Origin: Wuchereria bancrofti
Lineage: Eukaryota > Nematoda > Chromadorea > Rhabditida > Onchocercidae
DNA length: 64,000 nucleotides
Direction of reading: 5' to 3'
Assembly: GCA_005281725.1 (NCBI GenBank)
Contig: SSBO01000012.1
Coordinates: 9,585,099 to 9,649,098 of the forward strand
The position numbers and the translations under genes were made by a program. The notes beneath the pieces are model-generated. The model was not told the DNA's origin and did not search any database. It saw only the letters and a program-made list of their open reading frames with translations. Each line of letters begins with the position of its first letter. Position 1 is the first letter of the stretch. Below, piece after piece: positions 53,001-64,000 of the stretch.

Positions 53001-53360
53001 TTGATGAAGTGATAAATCGTGTTACTGAGAAAAGAATGGCGAGTGGTTTATAATGTTTAAACAAAAAGTTTGCGATTAAAACTGGACATGAATGTGTTAT
53101 TTATAGCAGTTACATTGGAATAGGAATGGTAAATGTCGATAATTATAATGCTTTATTTGGCGAGGTATTTTGCTGGTGAAAATAAGAATTATGTGTGTAA
53201 TTTCTCATTTCAGATAGAAATTGATAGTAAAGAATTGTTATCATTGGACATTCTCATTGAATACACTCATCCAGCTCCACAAATGAAAGAAAAAAGTTTT
53301 GCAAAACCACCAGGACCATCACAAAGAGGAGCACGACGTGTTACTAAGGCAGTCGGTTAA
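50068..53360 (+). CDS. twf-2: Twinfilin (two ADF-homology domains, actin monomer/barbed-end regulator)
   Basis: Cytosolic actin regulator with tandem ADF-H domains that sequesters ADP-G-actin and acts on barbed ends with capping protein (family knowledge). Exons: 50068-50092, 50353-50430, 50773-50917, 51211-51303, 51570-51742, 51989-52143, 52544-52616, 52825-52946 and 53214-53360. The total is 1011 nt, 336 aa plus stop, close to the usual 330-350. The first ADF-H starts [17 protein letters not shown] and contains [20 protein letters not shown]. The second begins at [10 protein letters not shown] and contains [12 protein letters not shown] and [20 protein letters not shown], the actin-binding helix region. 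The C-terminal tail [18 protein letters not shown] is the typical basic twinfilin tail. Oddities: intron 51304-51569 has a GC donor, and intron 51743-51988 appears to start with AT (AGAG|ATAAGT), because no GT in the needed phase exists. An unseen micro-exon is the alternative for the latter. Confidence 0.93.
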
Positions 53361-53665
53361 TATTTTTGCCTTATGTCATCCATGCTTTTCATTTCTGTGC
53401 TATAAAAAGTCTTTTCTGCAATCGTTCTTTTTTGATGATTTCTTCATCATCACTATATTTGCAGTAGTTCTTTTTATATCCAAAACATATTTTCACGTCA
53501 GTAGTAATTTAGTTCAAAAAAAAGACGTAAAACAGCATGGAAAATTTCTTTGTTCTCGAAAATTTAACTTTATTTCCACCATTATATAAAATAAGTGTAA
53601 GTGCAATAGAACTATTTCAAATAGATCCAGTTTCTATCAGAATATCTGTTTTTGAATATCCGCTA

Positions 53666-53671
53666 AATAAA
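53666..53671 (+). terminator. Candidate poly(A) signal AATAAA of twinfilin
   Basis: AATAAA lies 306 bases after the twinfilin stop, followed within about 30 bases by a GT-rich stretch (ATGCTGTGTTGCAGTACTGTG). The motif is frequent in such AT-rich DNA, so support is modest. Confidence 0.4.
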
Positions 53672-53757
53672 TCATCTTAATGCTGTGTTGCAGTACTGTG
53701 TTAAATCTTTGTTTTTTTTTAATAGATAATGTAAGATTTAAAGGTTATTATGTGCAG

Positions 53758-53939
53758 TAAGTGGTCGTCATGCTTGCTTGGGCTTTCATTGTGATCTCGA
53801 TTATTGTGAGATGTGTCCACATCTAAAGTATAGATATTCTAGGCTATATTTCACAGGTACATATATTCTACCTAATGTGGATCCAATTGTGATCTGTCAT
53901 TCTTGTCGCTTACGCGTAGCATATTCCAAAAAATGGTAG
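53758..53939 (+). CDS. Unassigned Cys-rich open stretch, possible terminal exon
   Basis: After a possible acceptor (TATGTGCAG, ending at 53757) the frame stays open to a TAG at 53937-53939 and reads SGRHACLGFHCDLDYCEMCP, then about 20 residues, then a CHSC pair and a Lys/Trp end. The spacing of Cys and His resembles a small zinc-binding module, but I recognise no family. There is no usable ATG in this stretch, so it would need an upstream exon. One candidate is a 19-codon open start at 53537 that ends at a GTGTAAG donor (phase 1 on both sides), but that would overlap the probable twinfilin 3' UTR. It could equally be a chance frame in the convergent gap. Confidence 0.2.
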
Positions 53940-55201
53940 ATGGTATTAAGGTAATCCATCTTACCTATAGATAATGTACTAATGCTATGCAAAGGAAACA
54001 TTTATGCTTTACCTAATATCAACGAATATTTTAATAAATTTTTTCACCAATTGTATTTTCTAATTGTTTTATTAAACTAAGTATTAGTACATTATTATAT
54101 GATCACAGGCATATGTATATTATTTCTCTATTCATGATATTGTCGTTTTGCTTTTGCATTTTTGGAATAAAGATGAAGTGGAAAAGTACGATTATTGTTA
54201 AAGGAAAAAGAAGGCAAGTCACTATACTTGCTTTTAAAATCTTAAATGATTTTGTTTGTGAAATTCTTAAATTCATTCTCTTCAAATTTGCTCACTCAGC
54301 ACTGAATGCTACTGATCCGAGGAAGTAATTTTTAGATTTTATAAAACTCTTAAATTAATACAGTAGGTCATTTGATTGCTGAAGTAGACCTAGATTTTAA
54401 GTAATAGAGTTTGAAGTATTTGGAAACAATTTATAGCTGAAGCAATGAGTAATGATGAAATATTTGAAAACTTCTTTATCTGTTAGTAATGTACGACGTA
54501 GAGATTTTTTACCTTGCAAATAAAGTATTCAAAATTGAGCGAAAGTGAAAAGCAAATAATACATGGGGAAGGATGGAACTAGCAATAGTTTATTTGAACA
54601 ATGGTGATAATATTAAAAGCAAGCATGATGAAAATGTCGTATGGTAGTTTGGTGTATACTTCTCGAAAAAAGTATTTCGAATTCATGAGAATTGAGCTTA
54701 TTATCATTCAATAAATTGATTGAATGACAATTTATTCGTTAATAATATAAGAAAGCAAAATAATTTTGCATCGGGAATTTGTCGAAAAATTTCAATTTTC
54801 GGAGATTACCGGTAGATTTCTTTATTTCAATGAACAGTGGTATTTGTCGTTGTCGTATCGGTTACAGTTTTCTTTTTATAATATTTTGTGGTTACGTGTC
54901 TAAAATTCATAGAAAAAGAAGTTCTTAATTTTTTTATTATTAAAAGTTTGACATAAGCTAGACATAGTTATTAATCATTCGGAGTGTATTGATTCAATTA
55001 GCAATGATTTTAGTTGTATTTTTTTAACACTTAATTTCTGCTTTTAGTAAATATTGTTGGAATTTAAATTTTATAACAATAAAATTTTTGAATATTTTCA
55101 AAACATTTAAACTTTCCCCAATCAAATTTAGCTTATTCTAAAATAAAATTATTCTAAAGTTTACTTCTTCTAAAATCTTAATAAAAATATGAATGCTTGA
55201 T
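53940..55201. other. Convergent intergenic gap (twinfilin 3' / ZM-protein 3')
   Basis: About 1.3 kb between the plus-strand twinfilin region and the minus-strand ZM-motif gene. I see no supported exon. If the donor-like AG|GTAAAT at 55207-55204 is used, a further 3' exon of the ZM gene would have to lie here or to its left, but none stood out. Confidence 0.4.
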
Positions 55202-58200
55202 TTACCTGGAAATGACACCAGGTTCAAGTGGTGTCTCAACAATACGCCTTTCTTCTTCTTTAAGCAGCGTACTTTCACTATTCGGATTAACGCTTGTCAC
55301 AATTTCACGTTTATATGTTACAGGTTGACCATCCTTATCCACGTAATTACCTTCTAAACTTGCTTCCGTATTTGCTACTGTACCTCGAGGTAATACCTAT
55401 AATAAATAACACATTAAAGAAATGTAGCTTTCTGAGATATTAGTGAATTATATATTGTATACAATAATACATCGATTTTAAATTTTAAATAAAAAAATTC
55501 AAGCACTTGAATTATTTCAAAAATTTATTTACTTTTTTATTTAGCCTATACTACTAAATTTATCCAAAAAATTTAACGAAATTTATAGTTAATTACAGCA
55601 ATTATACATTACAGGAAAATGTAAGAAAAGGAATTCCACACTTTTTTTTAAAAATGTTTGTTCAAAATGATTACTAATATTTGAGTATGATTTGCATTTT
55701 TTTTTCTTTGTAAATATCAATATGACTTAATTAATCAAAATGACTTTAAAAAATAAGAAAAGATCGGAGTCATAATATGCAGATATATTTGTTTTATTTC
55801 AAAAGTAAACCATTTGAATTTTTCATTATCCTTTCATAATAGCATAAACAGAAATTGAATTAAAATTTTTTTACGATAGTTCAAGAAATAATATTTATTC
55901 GTCAACAATTAAAAACTGACCATATACTGTAGCACTTATGTGTATGCTAATTAATTATATTAGTAGGTAAAAGTTTCACATTTTATGGTACTTTTATTAC
56001 CGATAAATTTTTTGCTTTCTTTTCGAATATTGTTTCGTAAAAAGAAAATGCCTTTTATGTATTTCAAAGTATACTCACTTTTTTTTTGTAATTAGATGAA
56101 TTAAAATAAAAAATATAGATAATGCATGTAAAATCTCTTAGATGAATTTAATTTTAAATGACTAATGATTACATATTTTTGGAAAATATTGAGATATTTT
56201 GATGACCTCAACAAAATTATAGTGTAATAATCTTTTCTAAAGAAAAAAAAGAGAATTGAAATAAGTGATAAACAAAATAAAATTATCAGTACTAAAATAA
56301 TATAATACCTCAGACATTTCAGCACGTCGATTGAAATCACCACTACCTTGCGTAACAGATACAACTGAATTATTATATGGTGCAGTTTCATGCTGTGTTT
56401 TTCGCTGATAATTCGGTTTCTCAATAGCATACCTGTCGACTGCATTTGTTATCGGTAATGTGATTGGTTGATTATTTATCATTCTTTCCGTTGAATGCTC
56501 ATGCATTTTTTGTTCATAACGTGAACTACTACTTAAAAAAAAAATTAAACCACCAATATTTACTTTTATATAAAAATTTAGTAAATTGAGATTTATTTAA
56601 ATAATACATTTATTATGAATAATAAAATTATCATATACGCTTCGTTTACAACCTTTGAATAAATCAATTCTTTTAGTTAATTCAATTTTATACCTTTGTG
56701 ATTGCCATGTGGATGATTGTTGCTGAGTACTGGAGGATATCGGATGTGGTGATCCAATAGATACAGGAGTATAACTTAAATGTGTACTTTGCTTAATTGG
56801 TATTCCATGCTTTGATATATATTGTTGTTGTTGATTGTTTGAATAGGAAGTATGACATTGTGTATGATTCTGTTGTACACTTTCTGTACCATTATCAGCA
56901 TTATCCGTATGTGTTTTATAATGTGTTTGTGATATGAAACTATCATAATCATTAATTGTTGATTTATCATACTTGTGTTGTTCTCGATGATAATTCGTAT
57001 AATTATAACTACCGCCATCATATTTACCATCTTCACGATTCTGTCGATCAGCTTCATTTTGCCATAATGCGTGAGTTTGGTTAGCTCTATTATACCAGTA
57101 TGGTGGTTGTTGTGGTGGAATCTATAAAAAAAAAACTTTTTATTCAAAAATTTGATAAATTTCAGTTATTGTAAAAAAATTGAAAAATTGTTAGGAAAAA
57201 AATGGAGATAAAATTTTTAAATATAAAGAAAATAAACATATTTTTCTAATCATATTTGAAACCATGTCATATCTTCTCTTTTTTCTGGATTTTCACAAAT
57301 TAAAACTATTATCGTCTTATATTTGGATTAAAATTTATTAAAAGACGTAATTAAAAAAGAAAAAGAAAAATCCACATATTCAATACAAACAAACTTTCGA
57401 AGAAGGTGGCATTTGCAAACGAGCATCAGTATTTCTTGCTTTATTTTCCCAAATATTACGTCGATCATTCACAATACGTGACCATGTTGGCTCATAATCA
57501 TACATCTAAAAGATTCCGTTAATTAATTAAAGTTTTTTAAATGAAATTGATTAGTTACACAATTAAAACACCTTGTTATATTTTTGTCCTTCATATCATA
57601 TTAATTTAATGCTAATTAAGCAAACTGTCTCTTAATTTTGTTTCTGTTTCTAAACAAACAAATGCAAATAATTAAAGCGTTTTTAAAAGAAAAAAAAAAC
57701 AAAAAAGTTATAGGATGTTCAAAATTAATATTAAATTTTTCATTATTCAATGAATTATGCATCATTTATTTGAGGAACTTTAGTTTTCAAAAATAAAAAA
57801 ATAACAAGTTGCAAAGAAAAAACAGAAATAAAAAAAGGAACGAAAAGAGAATTCTAAATAGAAAAAGAATAACATAACAATATCATTATCAGCAGTTTTT
57901 GCTAAAGTTAAATATCAATTTGCACACTAATAGTAATAAAAAATAAAGAAAAAAGTTTCAAAGTTTAATGTTTTTCGTCAACTGATAAATAATTGATTAA
58001 GGCAGAATTGGATTAAACGATAGGATAAAGTTATGTACAATAATAATTTAGACACAGACAAGAAAAAAGTGGAATTGGAATGATAAGAGATGATAAAAGC
58101 AGAAATGGAGGTAGGAAGAATGGAACAAATACAGGACCTGGGAGCGGGTAAAGCGAGGGTCCAACCCGTTCTTCCAATGTTTATGCTTTTCGAAAGATCT

Positions 58201-61200
58201 TGATTGCCATTCTGGGGTCATCAATTTTTTCTGTGCAATCAGCGCCTTATCGTTCAGTAATGTCTCAATTGTCACCTCTTTCTCAGCATTCTCATTTGTC
58301 CATTTATATCTTTCTGTTGGTGCTGTATTTTGTGATCGAATCCATGATTGTTGTTGTTGTTGTTGTTCTATCTTTTGAAATAATATGTTGTCTCTATCAT
58401 TATCAATATTTTTATCACCAATAATATCATTTGTTGAATAATTGGTAACTGTTTGTGATGTATAACCAGTAAAATTTGCTGATGGTTGAAATGCTCGATG
58501 ATGATTTGTTGGTGAAATTGAATAACTATCATTTATCTTATTGTTATCATTTCTCCGATATGGTAAATGATCATCTATTTTAGCTGATAAACTAAATGTT
58601 GTTGGTTTAGTGATTTCTTCTTGACGATTAACAGTACGATGTTGACGAGTGAAACCAGCTGTTGGTCCAAATGATGTGCCAAAATGATGATCAGGTTGTT
58701 CATTTTTAGTAAGATGTTGATTAGATCGTGTATCACCAATTAAGATATCAGCTGATACATGATCAACATTTGGTGCTATTTCAATATTCATCTCATCACG
58801 TTTCAATAAAGTATGATCAAATTTTGAATGTAAACGACGTTGTTCTGGTCCATGTCCACGGTATGAACCATCTATGCCTATTTCACCTTTTCGAAAATCC
58901 ATACCACCCATTTCATATCCAGGTATTATTGTCTTATGCTCATTATGATATCGTCTTGTATCATCATTATCATTATGATAAATGTAAGATGATGAATTAT
59001 ATGATGATAATCGTGATCGATCAACATAATCTAATCCACCAAATTCATATCCTCGTTTTATTGATCTATAATAATACATTTTATTATTATTATAAAACAA
59101 ATTTAAAAAAAAACTTTTTTTTATATTTAATTCAACTTTTTTTTCTCTTTTTTTTACAAATTAATTTTTATTACTTCATCAATTGCGAATAATTTTGAAA
59201 TTTTTCAAATTTATAATAATATAATTAATTTATAACATAAATCAAATTTTATTAATTAAAATAATAAATTAACAACAATGTACAACCTTTCTTCATTTCG
59301 TTTTTTTGGATGTTGTAAAGTGGAATATTGAGGTGCATAATATGGTTTTGTAGCAGAAGGTGTTACTGAACGAGCTCGTTCACTTCGACTACGTGCTGCA
59401 TGAGCCCAATATGGTTCCTTTAAAAAAAGAGATACTTCTTTATTATTTTTTTTAAATTCAAAATAAATTTTAAAAGATAAATTTTAAATATCCTATATAA
59501 AGAACCAAATAAATTCTCAAAGAAAAAAAACCAAATAAGTAAATTGTTTTCAAAAATAATTATAAAATACCAATAATATTGCTGTTTATATTAAAATTAA
59601 GAAAAAAATTTATACTCTAAAAATCATTCTTTACAAATAAAAAGCAAAAATAATGTAAGTTATGGGAATTTAATCTAATAAACCTGTGATGGTGGTATGT
59701 GTGGAATTTCCGCTTGTGCTATTAAGTCATTGAAATGTTGGCCAAATGTATCATTTTCACCAGCTCTTATTACTTTTAATGTTTCTGATGCTTCAGGATT
59801 GAAATGTCGGTCATTTGCGCCAAGTGCACGATTTGGTCCTGCGCCAACTTGCTGTTTATATTGCTCTTCTGCAGCTTCACTAAAATATTCAACCTTTTTT
59901 TTTGTTTATTTGTTTCATTCACAAAAAATATTAATAATAATTTTTGTTAGGAAAAATTTTATGCCATTTATATAATTCTTTTTTCTTTTAATAACTTTAT
60001 TCAATTATTATCCATTCTTTCTTTTTATCATTCATTTACAACGATTAAATCATTATCTATCATTTGTTATAACCATTCAATCATTATCTATTATTCATTA
60101 CAACGATTAAATCATTCAATCATTATCTATTATTCATTACAACGATTAAATCATTCAATCATTATCTATTATTCATTACGACGATTAAATCATTATCTAT
60201 CATCGATTATAGCAATTAAGTCATTGTCTACCAGTCATTATAGTGATTAAATCATTGATTTTTTCAGAAAAATTCCTGATAAATGTATGGTGTATACATT
60301 TATCAGATAAATGTATAGGTGAAGCAGCAATAGATTCTGCTTCAATTTAATCAATTAATTTATATTAAAGTTTGGAAATGGCTATAAAGATTTTTGATCA
60401 TCACGTAATGCTACTTATTTGGTCTTAAGAAGCACTTAGTAATCTTGATAAAATTTATGATTTTAAAGACAGATATAAAATTTTGATATTTTTAATGATA
60501 AAATAAATTTTTAAATGTCAGAAATTGATTTGTTAAAAGTTTTATCTAAAAAAGAAAAAAAAATCACTGAATTCTTTCTGTTTAGCTAAAATTTCTTCCT
60601 ATTTTTATTATTATTACTTTTCCTCTCATTTTTTCGCTCCTTATTTATGTTTTAAATTAAAATTTGCACAAAACAAAATACTTGTTGAATTGAATTTTTG
60701 AAAATTTTTGACATTTATCAATAATAATGCTAATAAACTTTTAATCATATTTTGTTGAAATGTTAAAATGTAATACATATTTTTCCAATCTATTTCATTA
60801 AAATTTAAAATAAAATTAATAGTAGAATTATTAAAATGAAATGTTTTGGATTGTCTTTTATATATAAATGCTTTAATTCAAAAGCAAACAGCCAACATTC
60901 TTCTTTTCAAAAAATGAGAAAATAAAAAATAGGAAAATTTACAACAGCTGTTTTCCGGATGCTTTTTGAACAGCTCACCTGCATCATTCACATTTTGTGA
61001 AACATTGAGCAGTTAAAAAGCAAAAAACAAAATTTGCTTTTAAAAAATAGCAAATCACTTTTTTCCTTCCTAAATTGCACTTTTTTCTAGTTTTTGTTTT
61101 TCAACAGTTAACTTGATTAAGTTTCAGAACAAACAACAGTGAAATACATTATGTATGCTTGTTTAAAATAAACATTTGAAATATCTGATAATACATTTTA

Positions 61201-62800
61201 CAATTGTAAAATGATAAATATTGTTAAATGATATCATTATTATTATTATTATAGAACTAACTGATAATTATCATTGTAAGAAAAAGATGCTGTTTAATAG
61301 AACGATTATTGATTACCTGCAAAAAACAAAAAAAAAAAACTATTTTAATATAATATATATTTACTATTATTCAATAACCTTCAATTATATTAATAATTTA
61401 AAATATCTCTAATCAGTAGTCGTTCAAAGTGATAACAATAAATAATACAATATTTTTTAAAAACTAATGGTTATTCAGTTATCAAAGAATGAATTCATCC
61501 AAAAAAAAAGAAAAAAGGAAGTTGTTGAAAGATAAGAAAGTGGAATAAAGTTTGGAAGTGAATAAATAAATGATATTTTAATAAGAATAAAAACTATTTT
61601 AAAAAACTTCAAATTCAAAATTAGAGTTGTTCAAGATCATATTTTAGAATAACATGCAAATTATATTTGTCAAATTATTTTTAATAATTTGTTCAATTAA
61701 AAAAAAGAAAAAACGAGGGCAGATAACAAATTACATGCTTATTATATATCATTTCTGATCATTTATTTCTATGTATTATTATAACTTAACAAGAAAAAAA
61801 AAAAAAAAAAAAGGATGAAGACCATAAACTTAAATTTTTTAAAATCAAATTTTCAAAAAAAAAGAGCACATATTTTCATTCTTTTTCTTTTTAAGCTAGC
61901 TATAAGTGCAAATTTTTTGTCTGAATCATTGTTATCTGATACACATAGATGAAAATGCTATATTAAAATACTTTTTGTGTCTAAGTTAATTTTAGTAAAT
62001 CAATCTATGCTAATATTTGCTCGACCAATGATTCATTCGTATGATAGACAGATTTAGCAGATAATACAGACAACACACATATATAACATTTCTAATGCTT
62101 TCAACAAAAAAAAATTAGTTTAAAACATTTTTACATATTGAATTACCTTCTTTTCCCATACTATTATTACCCAATTGTTTTGTATTATCACGACTCCTAA
62201 ACTATATCATATGATAATATGATAAGAATTATCATTTCCAATTGTAAATTTGTTTGCATCACTTATTCTAATAATATAAAATATTAGAAACCAAAAAAAA
62301 AGAAGTTAATTATCTATAAAAATTTTTCCTCTTATTAATTATTAAAAAAATTTGTAATTAAGTTTAGAAAATTTCAAGTTATAGAAATTTCAATGGCATA
62401 TGCTAAACTTCCTTTCTATTTTTCTTTTTTATTTTTTTCTGAAAAAAAATCCTAAGAAAAAAAACTAATGCAGCACTTTTATTTCAAATCAAAATATGAA
62501 ATAGTTTTTAATTTATACATCAAATAAAAATGAATTAGCAAGACACATAACAAATATGATTGATTATTAATTTTTTTTAATTAACTGTTAATGGAATCAT
62601 TGATAAATTTTATATTATTATTATTTTATTACTATATTGATTTAATTCATTGAATCATAACATTGAAATTGAAATTTTTTCTTTTTTTTTTCACAAATTC
62701 AATTTAACAATAATGTGAATGAATGAATGCTAAGAATTGATAAGAATGCTTACCGTGAATAAAGTGGCATTGGCGTATTATATTGTATATTAGATGGCAT
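55202..62800 (-). CDS. ZASP-like-motif (ZM) protein with Trp repeats, putative sarcomere/adhesion-associated protein
   Basis: Exons: 62754-62800, 59684-59879, 59287-59417, 58138-59065, 57395-57505, 56694-57121, 56309-56531 and 55202-55396. Phases all close, giving 752 aa with stop TAA. The N-terminus reads MPSNIQYNTPMPLYS, a close fit to the ZM motif (YNxPxxLYS) found in ZASP/ALP/Enigma proteins that bind alpha-actinin at Z-discs. It is followed by a Gln/Glu segment and FNPEASETLKVI. The middle is hydrophilic and Asn/Tyr/Ser/Gln-rich, with two GYExGGxD motifs (GYEFGGLDY, GYEMGGMDF). Three units of the form PxW-x10-WxN follow, plus a degenerate PYW unit earlier. The C-terminus is acidic (ESTLLKEEERRIVETPLEP). 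No PDZ or LIM domain is visible in the window; upstream exons could lie beyond it. The final stop overlaps a good donor (AG|GTAAAT), so the true C-terminus may differ. Role is inferred from the ZM motif alone. Confidence 0.7.
60025..60256. repeat. 39-bp tandem minisatellite in ZM-gene intron
   Basis: Three near-perfect 39-base units start at 60074, 60113 and 60152 (CATTCAATCATTATC...GATTAAAT), flanked on both sides by shorter diverged units built from the same CATTATCTATCATT and GATTAAAT blocks. It lies inside the intron 59880-62753. Confidence 0.9.
60276..60306. repeat. Perfect 13-bp inverted repeat (hairpin)
   Basis: CTGATAAATGTAT and its exact reverse complement are separated by 5 bases; a partial third copy (GATAAATGTATA) follows directly. 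It sits just after the 39-bp minisatellite in an intron. Confidence 0.85.
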
Positions 62801-64000
62801 AATTCGTTCTTTTTTTTCCTCGTTTTTTCTCGTTTTTCCTTTTCTTCTTTCTCTTTCGTTTTTCTTTTTTCTCCTCTTTTGAATAACGATGAGGAAAAGT
62901 TTAAAAAATTATGAAAGAAATTGAAATTATGAAAAGCGCTTGAAAGGATGCTACTAGAATGAAGAAGATTCAAATGATAGGATCAGAAGTTGTTATTGTT
63001 ATTGTTGTTGTTGTTGCTGTTGCTGTCGCTGTCGCTATTGTTGTTGATAATTGCCCTTCTTTTCTCTTGAAGCGATCGGTTGCTGTTGCTGTTAATGTTG
63101 ATGAAACTGGTGATATTACTTGTGCTAGAGTTGAAGCATTCGATTAGAATGTATGAGGAGAAAAATTGTTTTTTTTTTTTTGCGAGAGATAAACTGATAA
63201 GAAAAATGAAAAAAGCGGTGGTGATTAGAGATAAGCAAAGACAAGGAGAGAGAGAGAGAGAACGAATTCAATTCATTGAATGAAAATAGTTTAAATGAGT
63301 ATATGTATATATATACATCTGTGTATTATCTTTTTTTTTCTGTGCTAAATCTTTTTCTCTCTATCATATTATAATCATTTATATCGTATCGGAAGACCTG
63401 AAATGATTACCATTTTCAACAAAATTCATCATTTCATTCTATTCGAAATTTTTTTTTCCACCCGATAAATGATGAAGAGAAAGAGAAAAAAGAAAAAGTT
63501 GTTGAAATATTATTTATCATTAATTGGATAAAATACTTTTAAAAAAAGAGAAGGAAAGAAAAAAAGAACAAGAAAATGTGCAAATTATAAAGGAGAGAAA
63601 ATTTAATCGTTGAAATTTATCATAAAAATTGGGATGTAAATGAATTGATATTTATTGATTTTTCTAAATTAAAAAATTGTCATATCATTTTTGCATTTCA
63701 AGCATTTTAATGTATTAAAAAGCATGTTCATGCAAAATTTTACAAAATATTGAAAAGATATTGAAAAATTACATTAGTTTTCTTTGGACAAAATTTTATC
63801 ATTCATTAAAAATTCATATTTTCATCTTTTTTTCTGTAATAAAGTTTCATAAGAAAGTTTTTTTCTTTTTTTGAGTATTAGAAAGAAAATTTTTATTAAA
63901 TTAATAAATTTAAAAAGAATGAAAATATTTCACAATAATTCCCCATTCTTTCTTTTCATATTTCATTCGCTATTACTTACAATTCAGTGATAACAAATAA
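62801..64000. other. Region upstream of the ZM-protein first supported exon
   Basis: About 1.2 kb to the window edge. It contains a pyrimidine/purine-biased tract (62810-62890), a (GTT/GCT)n triplet run (about 62985-63050) with open frames on both strands, a (GA)n run at about 63247-63261 and AT-rich flanks. It may be promoter, 5' UTR or an intron leading to PDZ-coding exons outside the window; I could not support an exon here. Confidence 0.4.

Noticed and set aside
58728..59192. 154-codon plus-strand frame
   Set aside because: Antisense shadow of the large ZM-protein exon on the minus strand, which has phase-matched neighbours.
62959..63147. Plus-strand frame with Val/Ala repeats
   Set aside because: Translation of a GTT/GCT triplet run; no supporting exons or family match.

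Overview
The window looks like AT-rich, intron-rich nuclear DNA of a nematode. All six protein genes are split into many short exons joined at TTTCAG-type acceptors. The protein set includes a NAS-39-type tolloid protease, and the other products are typical of animals. A spirurid (filaria-like) worm is my best guess from intron density and base composition, but no rRNA or mitochondrial marker is present to prove it. I found no bacterial genes, rRNA, CRISPR array or convincing transposon.

Layout. (1) <1-2.13 kb, minus: MON1/SAND-1, the Rab7 exchange-factor subunit; its C-terminus runs off the left edge and its start codon is unresolved. (2) 3.26-8.06 kb, minus: a long coiled-coil protein matching GRIPAP1/GRASP-1, an endosomal Rab effector. 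(3) 9.17-16.20 kb, minus: a complete 18-exon tolloid/BMP1 protease (nas-39 type; astacin-CUB-CUB-EGF-CUB-EGF-CUB-CUB; 968 aa as spliced here). (4) 18.78-38.34 kb, minus: a complete 23-exon K-Cl cotransporter (SLC12 family, 1134 aa as spliced) with a 7.2 kb first intron. (5) 38.4-50.0 kb: AT-rich non-coding DNA between divergent genes, carrying microsatellites and a 1.7 kb direct duplication. (6) 50.07-53.36 kb, plus: twinfilin (336 aa), with two introns whose donors are not GT. (7) 53.4-55.2 kb: the convergent gap, with one unexplained Cys-rich open stretch. (8) 55.20-62.80 kb, minus: a ZASP-motif protein with novel-looking Trp repeats, probably a sarcomere or cell-adhesion protein.

I built exon models by hand from splice consensus, reading phase and recalled family alignments. 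The summed exons of the tolloid, cotransporter and twinfilin models are each divisible by three and end in a stop codon, which supports them strongly.

Three single 'n' bases (21013, 24305, 44272) each sit exactly between two directly repeated copies of flanking sequence (about 158 bp, 157 bp and 1.69 kb). These are almost certainly contig ends that were joined without merging their overlap, so local distances and the apparent duplications should not be read as biology.

MON1 and the GRIPAP1 homologue, two endosome-maturation factors, lie side by side on the same strand. The other neighbours show no obvious functional link.
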